21,384 bases of DNA from Bog-473 sp035552395 (lineage in GTDB: Bacteria > Actinomycetota > Acidimicrobiia > Acidimicrobiales > RAAP-2): NCBI GenBank assembly GCA_035552395.1, contig DASZLL010000061.1:1-21384 (forward strand), written 5' to 3'. The notes beneath the pieces were generated by a model. The model was not told the DNA's origin, ran no database searches, and saw nothing but the letters and a program-made list of their open reading frames with translations. The translations under genes and the position numbers were made by a program. Below are positions 14,581 through 21,384 of the stretch, piece by piece; position 1 is the first letter of the stretch, and each line of letters opens with the position of its first letter.

Positions 14581-15822
14581 ATGGACATGCGGGCGACCGT
14601 TCCCCCGGCGATGACGCGCGTTGAACAGGCCCCGGAGGCCGTCCTCTCGCTGCCGGAAACGAGCAACGCTTCGATGGCGGCGCTATCGAATGCAGACCTC
14701 GGCGAGCGTCTCGACGATCTCTTCGGTCTGCGGGCCGCACTCGATGGCTACATCGTGCAGCTCTTGGGCGAAGCGGAGCGCCGTCAGACCTACCGAGACG
14801 ACGGTGCCACCTCAGCGGCCGCATGGATTGCCGAACGCTTCGAGCTCTCGAAGGCGTCCGCCCGTGCCCTCGTCCACGTCGCGCAGAAGGCATGGGACGT
14901 GCCGCAACTGGTGACGGCACTGCAGAACGGGGAGATCAGCTTCGACAAGCTGCGTGTCATCTCCGACGTTGCGACGCCGGAGAGCGAAGCCCGGTTCCTC
15001 GAAGAAGCGCGTGTTCGTTCCGTGCGCGAACTGGCTGAGTTGGCGCGGACCCGGAGCAGCGCGCCACGACCAGACCCTGTCGCAGACCGCGAGCGCCGGT
15101 TCCTGCGCTGCAACGACGCTGTCCGCACCATGACGATGCAACTCCCGCCCGAATCGTTTGCCGAGGCGAAGTCGCGTCTCGAGGCGATGGCGAAGGAGGT
15201 GCCGTCGGGCGACGGGGAGACGACCTGGGATCAGCGCATGGCCGACGCGTTCATGGGCCTGATCCGGGGTGGGCACAGCGGGGCGGCGGCCAGTCCCTAC
15301 TTCGTCGTGGTGCACGTACCCGCAGCGGCCCTCCTCGACGATTCCGGAGAACCCTCGGAGCTCGCCGGCGACCTGGAGCGTGGCGGACTGCTCAACCTTG
15401 AGACGGTACGCCAGGTGGTTTGTGATGCAACGATCACCCTGGCGGTGGACGACGACCTGGGTCACACCATGTACGAGGGGCGAGCACGGCGTGATCCAAC
15501 GGGCGCGCAGCACCGCGAAGTAAGGCGAAGAGATCGCCATTGTCGTTTCCCGGGATGTGGCAATCAGGTGTTCACGAATGTGCATCACATCTTGGAGTGG
15601 AAACCCGACCGCGGCCCGACAAACCTGGACAATTTGGCGCTGCTCTGCGTCCATCATCATGGACTGGTGCATTCCAAGCAGTGGACCATGTCGGGCAACG
15701 CGAACGACGTGCTGGAATTCGTCGGACCGAGTGGTCGCACCATGACGTCGCGCCCGTCGCCGCTGTGGACCGCCGTGACGGGTCCGGAGGCAATCCGGGC
15801 GGTCGCCGACCAGAAGCTCTAG
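14581..15822 (+). CDS. DUF222 / HNH endonuclease-domain protein (13E12 type)
   Basis: A 413-residue protein with an N-terminal helical DUF222 region (about 35-300) and a C-terminal HNH nuclease domain. The HNH domain shows zinc ligands C321-x4-C326, the H335-H336 pair, N348/N351 in TNLDNL, and C356-x2-H359-H360. The family is widespread and often multicopy in actinobacteria (REP13E12 in M. tuberculosis); its role is unsettled, and some copies look mobile. The ATG at 14581 (or the next ATG at 14587) follows GAGGAGAA by about 15 nt. Codon use is visibly less GC-rich than in neighbours, especially around the HNH domain, hinting at transfer. It converges on pntB with a 1-nt gap. No terminal repeats or target duplications were seen. 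Confidence 0.88.
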   Translation: MDMRATVPPAMTRVEQAPEAVLSLPETSNASMAALSNADLGERLDDLFGLRAALDGYIVQLLGEAERRQTYRDDGATSAAAWIAERFELSKASARALVHVAQKAWDVPQLVTALQNGEISFDKLRVISDVATPESEARFLEEARVRSVRELAELARTRSSAPRPDPVADRERRFLRCNDAVRTMTMQLPPESFAEAKSRLEAMAKEVPSGDGETTWDQRMADAFMGLIRGGHSGAAASPYFVVVHVPAAALLDDSGEPSELAGDLERGGLLNLETVRQVVCDATITLAVDDDLGHTMYEGRARRDPTGAQHREVRRRDRHCRFPGCGNQVFTNVHHILEWKPDRGPTNLDNLALLCVHHHGLVHSKQWTMSGNANDVLEFVGPSGRTMTSRPSPLWTAVTGPEAIRAVADQKL

Positions 15823-15823
15823 C

Positions 15824-17242
15824 TCAAGCGTCGTTGACGGCGGCGACCAGCTTCTGGAGTGAGTCCTTGGCGTCGCCGAACAGCATCGTCGTCTTGGGGT
15901 CGTAGAGCAGGTCGTTGTCGATGCCGGCAAAACCCGGGCGCATCGAGCGCTTGAGGAAGATGATGTTCTCGGCCTCGTCGGCGTGGATGATCGGCATGCC
16001 GTAGATCGGGCTGCCGGGCGTCGACTTGGCAGCCGGGTTGACCGTGTCGTTGGCTCCGACCACGAGCGCAACGTCGGCCGAGGCCATTTCGGGGTTGGCC
16101 TCGTCCATCTCCTTCAGGTCCTCGTAGGGGACGTTGGCCTCGGCGAGCAGCACGTTCATGTGGCCGGGCATGCGGCCCGCCACCGGGTGGATGGCGAAGA
16201 AGGTCTCGACGCCACGGGCCTTGAGGGCCTCTTCGAGCTCGCGCACGGTGTGCTGCGCCTGGGCGACGGCGAGTCCGTATCCAGGGATGATGACGACCTT
16301 GCGGGCGTAGGCGAGCAGCACGCCGACGTCCTCGGGCGTTCCGGCCCGGACGGGGCGGCTGACGTCGCCCTCCTCGCCGCCGGTCGCGGTGATCACGGCG
16401 CCGAACGCGCTGAAGAGGATGTTGGGCAACGAACGGCCCATGGCCGAGCTCATGAGCCGCGTCAGGATGATGCCCGAGGCCCCGACGAGGGTGCCGGCGA
16501 CGATGAGCAGGTAGTTATCGAGTACGAAGCCGGAGGCCGCGACGGCCAGGCCGGTGAACGAGTTCAATAGTGAAATGAGCACCGGGACGTCGGCGCCGCC
16601 GATGGGCAGGACGAAGATGACGCCGAGCACCAGGGCGAGGACGAGGATCACCCAGACGTAGCCGACACTGCCGGTCACCAGCGCCAAGAGGATCATGGCG
16701 GCGACGGCCAGGCCGACCACCCCGTTGATGAGCTGCTGGCCGGGGTACGTGATCGGACGTCCGGTGATCAGCTCCTGCAACTTGATGAACGCAATGGCGC
16801 TGCCCGAGAACGAGACCGAACCGATGAGCACCCCGAGAAGGACCTCGGCCGTGACATAGACAGCGGGCTGCAGTCCGAACGAGTGCAGGTGCAAGAGCTC
16901 GACGATGGAGATGAGGGCCGCCGCGCCGCCGCCCACGCCGTTGAAGATGGCGACCAACTGGGGCATCGCGGTCATCTTGACGAAGCGGGCTACGGGGACG
17001 GCGATGGCCGCGCCGAGGACCATGGCGATGATGGCGAGGACGAGGTTCTTCCCCGAGTCGCGCAGTTGGGGCAGCGTGAAGGTCATGCCGACGGCCAGGG
17101 TGGCGGCGGCGGCGCCCACGAGGTTGCCCGTCCGGGCCTGCTTGGGCGAGCTCAGGAACTTGAGGGCGAGGATGAAGCCGATGATGGCGACGAGGTACGC
17201 GAGGTCGCGCGCGGTCGCCAATGTGAAGGACGCCGCCAGCAT
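15824..17242 (-). CDS. pntB: NAD(P) transhydrogenase beta subunit
   Basis: A 472-residue subunit. Residues 1-~270 carry about nine TM helices forming most of the proton channel (domain II). Residues about 295-472 form the NADP(H)-binding domain III, with GYGLAVAQAQ (321-330) and VGANDTVNPAA (395-405). With the alpha subunits it transfers hydride between NADH and NADP+, driven by the proton gradient, in the cytoplasmic membrane. The ATG shares one base with the pntAB stop (TGATG). It is the last gene of the operon. The NADPH made could serve reductive and oxygenase steps of steroid degradation, but this is a general housekeeping enzyme. Confidence 0.96.
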   Translation of the reverse strand: MLAASFTLATARDLAYLVAIIGFILALKFLSSPKQARTGNLVGAAAATLAVGMTFTLPQLRDSGKNLVLAIIAMVLGAAIAVPVARFVKMTAMPQLVAIFNGVGGGAAALISIVELLHLHSFGLQPAVYVTAEVLLGVLIGSVSFSGSAIAFIKLQELITGRPITYPGQQLINGVVGLAVAAMILLALVTGSVGYVWVILVLALVLGVIFVLPIGGADVPVLISLLNSFTGLAVAASGFVLDNYLLIVAGTLVGASGIILTRLMSSAMGRSLPNILFSAFGAVITATGGEEGDVSRPVRAGTPEDVGVLLAYARKVVIIPGYGLAVAQAQHTVRELEEALKARGVETFFAIHPVAGRMPGHMNVLLAEANVPYEDLKEMDEANPEMASADVALVVGANDTVNPAAKSTPGSPIYGMPIIHADEAENIIFLKRSMRPGFAGIDNDLLYDPKTTMLFGDAKDSLQKLVAAVNDA

Positions 17243-17646
17243 CAGACCGCCCCGCTTCCGTCCTCGGCCTTGGCCGTGGCCTCTGCGCTCGCGGCCGGCT
17301 TGGCCCGCTCATTGGGCTTGCCCTTGAACATCTCGAGCATGCGGTCTGTGACGACGAAGCCACCGACGATGTTGAGGGTGGCTAAGAACACTGCCAGGAA
17401 GCCGAGGATCAACTGCGGCGTGCCGTGTGCCTCCCCCATGACCACGAGCGCGCCGACGAGCACGATGCCGTGGATGGCGTTGGAGCCGGACATGAGCGGC
17501 GTGTGCAAGATGCTCGGCACCTTGGAGACGACTTCGATCCCCACGAAGGCGGCCAACGCGAACACCGTCAGGAACGCGATGATCCCGGTGTCCGACCCCC
17601 CGACACTTGCCGTCGCCGTCACCGTCACCGCGATGAGCGTGGTCAC
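17242..17646 (-). CDS. pntAB: NAD(P) transhydrogenase alpha subunit part 2 (membrane)
   Basis: A 134-residue small membrane subunit with three TM helices (about 21-40, 57-71 and 78-98). The family signature is HTPLMSGSNAIHGIVLVGAL (48-67). The C-terminal tail (109-134) is polar and Ala/Glu/Lys-rich. The start is GTG at 17646, overlapping the pntAA stop as GTGA. The SD GGAGG (17656-17660) lies within the last codons of pntAA. This separate small subunit marks the three-gene (pntAA-pntAB-pntB) architecture known from Rhodospirillum and mycobacteria, unlike the two-gene form of E. coli. Confidence 0.94.
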   Translation of the reverse strand: MTTLIAVTVTATASVGGSDTGIIAFLTVFALAAFVGIEVVSKVPSILHTPLMSGSNAIHGIVLVGALVVMGEAHGTPQLILGFLAVFLATLNIVGGFVVTDRMLEMFKGKPNERAKPAASAEATAKAEDGSGAV

Positions 17647-18803
17647 GACTGTGCTCCTCCCGTTCCGCCCGTGCCGCCCGTACCGCCGAGCAGCTCCACC
17701 GCCGCCGGCGCCTTGGCGATCCCGTCGCGCAACACACACATGCCGGTGACGATCTCGTCGTCCCAGTCGGGTGCGAGCGAGCCCTCGGGACCCATCAACG
17801 CCAGCACGTTGGCGACGTTCCGTGCGAAGAGGAAGCTGGCGTGGGTCGGCATGCCCGACGGCGGGTTCGCCATGCCAACGATGTGCACGCCCTGATGGTC
17901 GATCACTTCACCGGCTTTGGTGAGCTCGCAGTTGCCACCCTGGTCGGCCGCCATGTCGATGACGACGGCACCGGGCGCCATCCCCTCCACCATGGAGGTG
18001 GTCATGAGCACGGGCGCCTTGCGACCCGGCACGGCGGCGGTGGTGATCACGACGTCGGAGCGGCCGACCTCCTCGGCGAGCGCGGCGCGCTGGCGGTCGA
18101 GCTCTTCGGGCGTGAGCTCGCGCGCGTAGCCGCCCGTGCCCTCAGCCGAGACGCCGGTGTCGACGAAGGTGGCACCGAGGCTCTCGGCCTCTTCCTTGGC
18201 GGCGGCGCGCACGTCGTACGCCTTGACGACGGCGCCGAGGCGACGCGCCGTGGCGATGGACTGCAGGCCCGCAACACCCACGCCCATGACGAGCACCTTG
18301 GCCGGGGGCACCGTGCCGGCAGCGGTCATGAACATGGGAAAGAACTTGGTCAGCTGCTCGGCCGCCTCCAGACCGGCGCGGTAGCCCGACACCGTCGCTT
18401 GGGAGCTCAGGGCGTCCATGCCCTGAGCGCGGCTGATGCGGGGCAGCAGGTCGAAACTGAACACGGTGGCCCTCCTGGCCGCCAGCGCCCGGACCGCGTC
18501 CTCGGACTGGCCGACCTGGAAGAAGCTCAGGACGGCGGCGCCGTCGGGGAGGGCCTGGGCCTCGGCGGCGCTCGGCGCGTTCACCCGGACGACCAGGCCC
18601 GCGCCGGCCAGGGTGGAGGCCGCATCGGGGGCGATGGTGGCGCCGGCATCCTTGTACGCGTCGTCGAGGAATTCGGCCTGCACACCCGCTCCGGCCTGCA
18701 CGCAGACCTCCCAGCCCGCTCCGACCAGCTTCTTGACCACGTCGGGGACGAGGCCAACTCGGCGCTCTCCGGGACGGGTCTCCGTGGGGACCGCCAATTT
18801 CAC
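17643..18803 (-). CDS. pntAA: NAD(P) transhydrogenase alpha subunit part 1 (NAD-binding)
   Basis: A 386-residue soluble domain I that binds NAD(H). It begins with the alanine dehydrogenase/PntA pattern KLAVPTETRPGERRVGLVP (2-20), has the domain I motif RISRAQ (122-127), and a Rossmann GVGVAGL (174-180). The C-terminus is a Gly/Thr tail (GGTGGTGGTGG), probably a flexible linker. The start is GTG at 18803; the SD is poor, and the 69 nt to the SDR gene gave no clear promoter. First gene of the pnt operon. Confidence 0.96.
   Translation of the reverse strand: MKLAVPTETRPGERRVGLVPDVVKKLVGAGWEVCVQAGAGVQAEFLDDAYKDAGATIAPDAASTLAGAGLVVRVNAPSAAEAQALPDGAAVLSFFQVGQSEDAVRALAARRATVFSFDLLPRISRAQGMDALSSQATVSGYRAGLEAAEQLTKFFPMFMTAAGTVPPAKVLVMGVGVAGLQSIATARRLGAVVKAYDVRAAAKEEAESLGATFVDTGVSAEGTGGYARELTPEELDRQRAALAEEVGRSDVVITTAAVPGRKAPVLMTTSMVEGMAPGAVVIDMAADQGGNCELTKAGEVIDHQGVHIVGMANPPSGMPTHASFLFARNVANVLALMGPEGSLAPDWDDEIVTGMCVLRDGIAKAPAAVELLGGTGGTGGTGGAQS
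17658..17687 (-). repeat. Short in-frame tandem repeat encoding the GGTGGTGGTGG tail of PntAA
   Basis: About three copies of a 9-nt unit (variants of ggyrcgggc on the minus strand) lie in the last codons of pntAA, next to the SD of pntAB. They encode Gly-Gly-Thr repeats. Copy-number change would lengthen the linker without breaking the frame. Confidence 0.6.
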
Positions 18804-18872
18804 GGACGCTTTGTTTAGCAGCTACGCCCGGACCGGCCCCTCATCTTCGAGGTCAACGGGGGTGGAGCGTGC

Positions 18873-19646
18873 CTAGCCGGGTGGGTCGCCGCCCGCCTCG
18901 GCCGCCCGCAGGAAGGCGGGCCACTCGCCGCCGCCGTGCAGCACCAGGTTGGCCCCCGAGACGTACGAGGACCCGGGGCTGGCCAACCACAGGCAGGCCT
19001 CGGCCACGTCGGCCGGCGTGCCCATGCGGCCGAGCGGCACGGTCGCGGCCACCCGCGCCAACCCCTCGGGGCCGCCGTAGAACTCGTCGCCGGCACCGGT
19101 ATCGAGCAGGCCGGCGCTCACGCAGTTGAGCCGAACCAGCGGCGCCCACTCGACGGCCAGCGTGGAGGTCAGGTTGATGAGGCCCGCCTTCGCCGCCCCA
19201 TAGGCAGAAGCGCCCGGCGACGGGCGAAGCCCGGACACGGAAGACACATTCACGATGCAGCCCCCGTCCTCCTGCACCGCCATCACCTTGTGTGCCGACT
19301 GCGCGCACCACAGGGGTGCCAAGAGGTTCAGGTTGATCACCGCCTCGACGAAACGGGGCGACATGTCGGCGGCCATGGCGTGGGGGGCGCCGCCCGCATT
19401 GTTTATGAGCACATCGAGCCGGCCGAAATGCTCGACCGCCTTCGCCACCACCTTCTCGGCGTCGGCCGGCTTGCGCACGTCGGCCGTCATAAAAACAGCC
19501 CCTTCGACCTCCGCCTCGTGACGGCCGCAGGCGACGACGTGGGCGCCGGCAGCGACGAAGGCACGCGCGGTCTCTTTCCCGACCCCGCGCGACCCGCCGG
19601 TCACGACCACGACGCGCTCGCTGAAGTCGAAGCTCGGCTGCGTCAC
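18873..19646 (-). CDS. Short-chain dehydrogenase/reductase next to echA20 (Rv3549c-like)
   Basis: A 257-residue classical SDR. The cofactor motif is TGGSRGVG (16-23), the structural motif is NNAG (82-85), and the catalytic residues are S136, Y149 and K153. The last ~20 residues (GEWPAFLRAAEAGGDPPG) are a specific extension. The start is GTG at 19646, since the longer reading frame lies antisense to echA20. It is divergent from echA20-ipdA, the same arrangement as the SDR genes Rv3549c/Rv3548c beside echA20 in M. tuberculosis. A beta-hydroxyacyl-CoA or ring-alcohol oxidation in HIP (indanedione propionate) breakdown is therefore likely, though the exact step is unproven. The 138-bp divergent region contains no match I can see to the KstR motif. 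Confidence 0.88.
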   Translation of the reverse strand: MTQPSFDFSERVVVVTGGSRGVGKETARAFVAAGAHVVACGRHEAEVEGAVFMTADVRKPADAEKVVAKAVEHFGRLDVLINNAGGAPHAMAADMSPRFVEAVINLNLLAPLWCAQSAHKVMAVQEDGGCIVNVSSVSGLRPSPGASAYGAAKAGLINLTSTLAVEWAPLVRLNCVSAGLLDTGAGDEFYGGPEGLARVAATVPLGRMGTPADVAEACLWLASPGSSYVSGANLVLHGGGEWPAFLRAAEAGGDPPG

Positions 19647-19784
19647 GGGCCAAACCCTACGGCAGCGGCTGCCGGGGGCCTCGGCCCGCCGTCCGCGTTG
19701 GCCGTGCCCAGTGCGCTGACCTAAGTTCCCCTCGGCTTTCTGACGCCGCGTCAGGAGGCGAGTCCCGAGGAGACCGGCTGCCCC

Positions 19785-20543
19785 ATGCCCATCGACGTGG
19801 TCCAGGAGCACGAAGGGATCGCCGAGGTGGTAATTGACCACCCCCCGGTGAACGCCCTCGATGTGGCCGGCTGGTTCGCCCTGGCCGACGCCCTCACAGC
19901 GGCCGGGCGCGTCCCCACCAACCGTGTCGTGATCCTGCGGGCCACCGGGCGCGGCTTCTGCGCCGGCGTCGACATCAAGGAGATCAACGCCAAGGGCGAC
20001 GAGGCCCTGGTCGGCGTGAACCGTGGCTGCGCCGCCGCCTTCGCCGCCGTCTACGACTGCGAGGTGCCGGTCATCGCGGCGGTCCAGGGTTTCTGCCTGG
20101 GCGGCGGCATCGGGCTGGCCGGCAACGCCGACATGGTGATCGCATCCGACGACGCCACCTTCGGCCTGCCCGAGGTGGACCGGGGCGCTCTCGGTGCCGC
20201 CACGCACCTGGCCCGCCTCGTCCCCCAGCACGCCATGCGCAAGATGGTCTACACCGCCAAGCCGATCACCGCCGCCGAGCTCGCTTCCTACGGGTCGGTG
20301 GCTGCCGTGGTGCCGCCGGACCGCCTCCAGGCGGCGGCACTCGAGCTGGCCGCCGACATCGCCACCAAGAGCCCGACGATCATCCGGCGGGCCAAGGAGT
20401 CGCTCAACGGCATCGACCCGATCGATGTGAAGCGCAGCTACCGCTTCGAGCAGGGCTTCACCTACGAGTTGCACGTGCGCGGCGTGGCCGACGAGCAGCG
20501 GGCTGCCTTCGTCGAGAAGCGCGACGCCGACACGTCCCAATGA
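19785..20543 (+). CDS. echA20: Crotonase-family steroid ring D hydrolase EchA20
   Basis: A 252-residue crotonase. Oxyanion-hole segments are AGVDIKE (60-66) and GGGIGLA (106-112). FGLPEVDRGALGAATHLARLVPQH (126-149) retains one catalytic Glu (E130), while the other hydratase Glu position is G110, so it is not an ordinary enoyl-CoA hydratase. The segments PPVNALDVAGWFALADA, NRGCAAAF, RGALGAATHL and YRFEQGFTYEL match what I recall of EchA20 (Rv3550). That enzyme hydrolytically opens ring D of the bicyclic HIEC-CoA intermediate from HIP. The ipdA gene 19 nt downstream strongly supports this. The ATG at 19785 follows GAGGAGA by about 11 nt. Confidence 0.88.
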   Translation: MPIDVVQEHEGIAEVVIDHPPVNALDVAGWFALADALTAAGRVPTNRVVILRATGRGFCAGVDIKEINAKGDEALVGVNRGCAAAFAAVYDCEVPVIAAVQGFCLGGGIGLAGNADMVIASDDATFGLPEVDRGALGAATHLARLVPQHAMRKMVYTAKPITAAELASYGSVAAVVPPDRLQAAALELAADIATKSPTIIRRAKESLNGIDPIDVKRSYRFEQGFTYELHVRGVADEQRAAFVEKRDADTSQ

Positions 20544-20562
20544 GCATGACGGTGAGCCGGTA

Positions 20563-21384
20563 ATGGCCGACAAGCGCACCACCATCGACGACATCGTCGG
20601 CGAGCTCCGCTCGGGCATGACCGTCGGCATCGGGGGCTGGGGCTCACGCCGCAAGCCCATGGCCGTCGTACGAGCCATCTGCCGCTCCGACCTGACCGAC
20701 CTCACCGTCGTCGCCTACGGGGGCCCCGACGTCGGGCTGCTCTGCGCCACCGGCAAGGTGCGCAAGGTCGTGTGCGGCTTCGTCACCCTCGACTCCATCG
20801 CGCTCGATCCGCACTGGCGCGCCGCGCGCCAGCACGGCCGGGTGGAGGTCATGGAGGTGGACGAGGGGATGTTCTTCCTCGGCCTGCAGGCGGCGTCGTG
20901 GCGCGTGCCCTTCCTGCCCACCCGGGCCGGGCTCGGCTCCGACGTCCTGACCATCAACCCCGACCTGGAGCTGGTGCGCTCCCCCTACGGTGCCGGCCAC
21001 CCGTACCTGGCGGACCCCGCCGACGCCGACGTCGAGCTGGTCGCCATGCCGGCCCTCCATCTCGATGCCGCCATCGTCCACACCAACCGGGCCGACGCCG
21101 CCGGCAACGGCCAGGTGCTCAGTCCTGACGTCTTCTTCGACCCGCTGTTCCTCGGGGCGGCCGAGCGCCGCTTCATGACGACCGAGGCCATCGTCGAGAA
21201 CGGCACGCTGGCCGACGGGGACCACCCCATGTCGACCGTCCCGATCCACCGCATCATGGTCGACGGCGTGGCCGAGTCGCCCGGTGGCGCCCACTTCACC
21301 GCCAACCCGCCCGACTACGGGCGCGACGAGAAGTTCCAGAAGGAGTACGCCGCATCGGCCGGCGACCCCGCCGAGTGGGAGGCC
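20563..21384 (+). CDS. ipdA: IpdA, subunit of the COCHEA-CoA ring-opening hydrolase (3' end missing)
   Basis: The first 274 codons of a class I CoA-transferase-fold alpha subunit; the gene continues past the window. GIGGWGSRRKPMAVVRAICR (22-41), TVVAYGGPDVGLLCATGKV (48-66) and EGMFFLGLQAASWRVPFLPT (101-120) match the IpdA (Rv3551) type rather than ordinary succinyl- or glutaconate-CoA transferases. With IpdB it hydrolyses the remaining carbocycle of COCHEA-CoA, the last steroid ring opening. E101 (in DEGM) is probably the Glu reported as essential in IpdA (Glu105 in mycobacterial numbering); this is my alignment. GGTGAG lies 8 nt before the ATG at 20563. ipdB is expected just beyond the right edge. 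Confidence 0.88.
   Translation, partial: MADKRTTIDDIVGELRSGMTVGIGGWGSRRKPMAVVRAICRSDLTDLTVVAYGGPDVGLLCATGKVRKVVCGFVTLDSIALDPHWRAARQHGRVEVMEVDEGMFFLGLQAASWRVPFLPTRAGLGSDVLTINPDLELVRSPYGAGHPYLADPADADVELVAMPALHLDAAIVHTNRADAAGNGQVLSPDVFFDPLFLGAAERRFMTTEAIVENGTLADGDHPMSTVPIHRIMVDGVAESPGGAHFTANPPDYGRDEKFQKEYAASAGDPAEWEA

Noticed and set aside
18873..20705. 610-codon version of the SDR gene
   Set aside because: The extra 353 codons are antisense to echA20 and ipdA; GTG at 19646 gives a normal SDR length.

Overview
The window is high-GC DNA packed with overlapping ATGA/GTGA-type gene junctions. It is most consistent with a chromosomal segment of an actinobacterium, possibly of the Acidimicrobiia. 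The evidence is the steroid-degradation genes in a mycobacterial arrangement, a three-gene transhydrogenase, a DUF222/HNH (13E12-type) protein, a neocarzinostatin-fold secreted protein, and gltX beside tRNA-Glu and tRNA-Gln. The lineage is inferred; no marker here settles it.

Layout. (1) 1-1624: tRNA-Glu(CTC) and tRNA-Gln(CTG) on the minus strand, a secreted neocarzinostatin-fold protein on the plus strand behind a possible SD-masking hairpin, and a YdcF-like (DUF218) membrane-anchored protein coupled to gltX. (2) 1624-6653, minus strand: two DUF35 proteins, two thiolase-fold proteins with degenerate active sites, a small [3Fe-4S]-type ferredoxin, then gltX. The first four genes are translationally coupled, and a sequence close to the KstR operator lies in front of them. 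They resemble the Ltp/DUF35 aldolase modules of steroid side-chain cleavage. (3) 6746-10259: an ABC1/UbiB-like kinase, a SRPBCC protein, an aldo/keto reductase and a 4-TM protein. (4) 10346-15822: a multi-TM protein fused to an exported domain, a membrane-anchored GH18 protein with a long structured-looking leader, and a DUF222-HNH protein. (5) 15824-18803: pntAA-pntAB-pntB transhydrogenase. (6) 18873-21384: an SDR divergent from echA20-ipdA, the genes that hydrolyse the last two steroid rings; ipdA runs off the window end.

How they fit together. Two blocks about 12 kb apart (the Ltp/DUF35 operon and the SDR/echA20/ipdA block) both point to growth on sterol- or bile-acid-like compounds. The ferredoxin could feed electrons to a steroid P450 or oxygenase, and the transhydrogenase balances NADH and NADPH. 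I see no phage, IS element, CRISPR array or obviously new defence system. The most unusual points are the paired zinc-site-lacking and zinc-ribbon DUF35 proteins with two cysteine-less thiolases, the candidate KstR site, the SD-masking hairpin at 385-431, and the mutually exclusive pairings in the GH18 leader.
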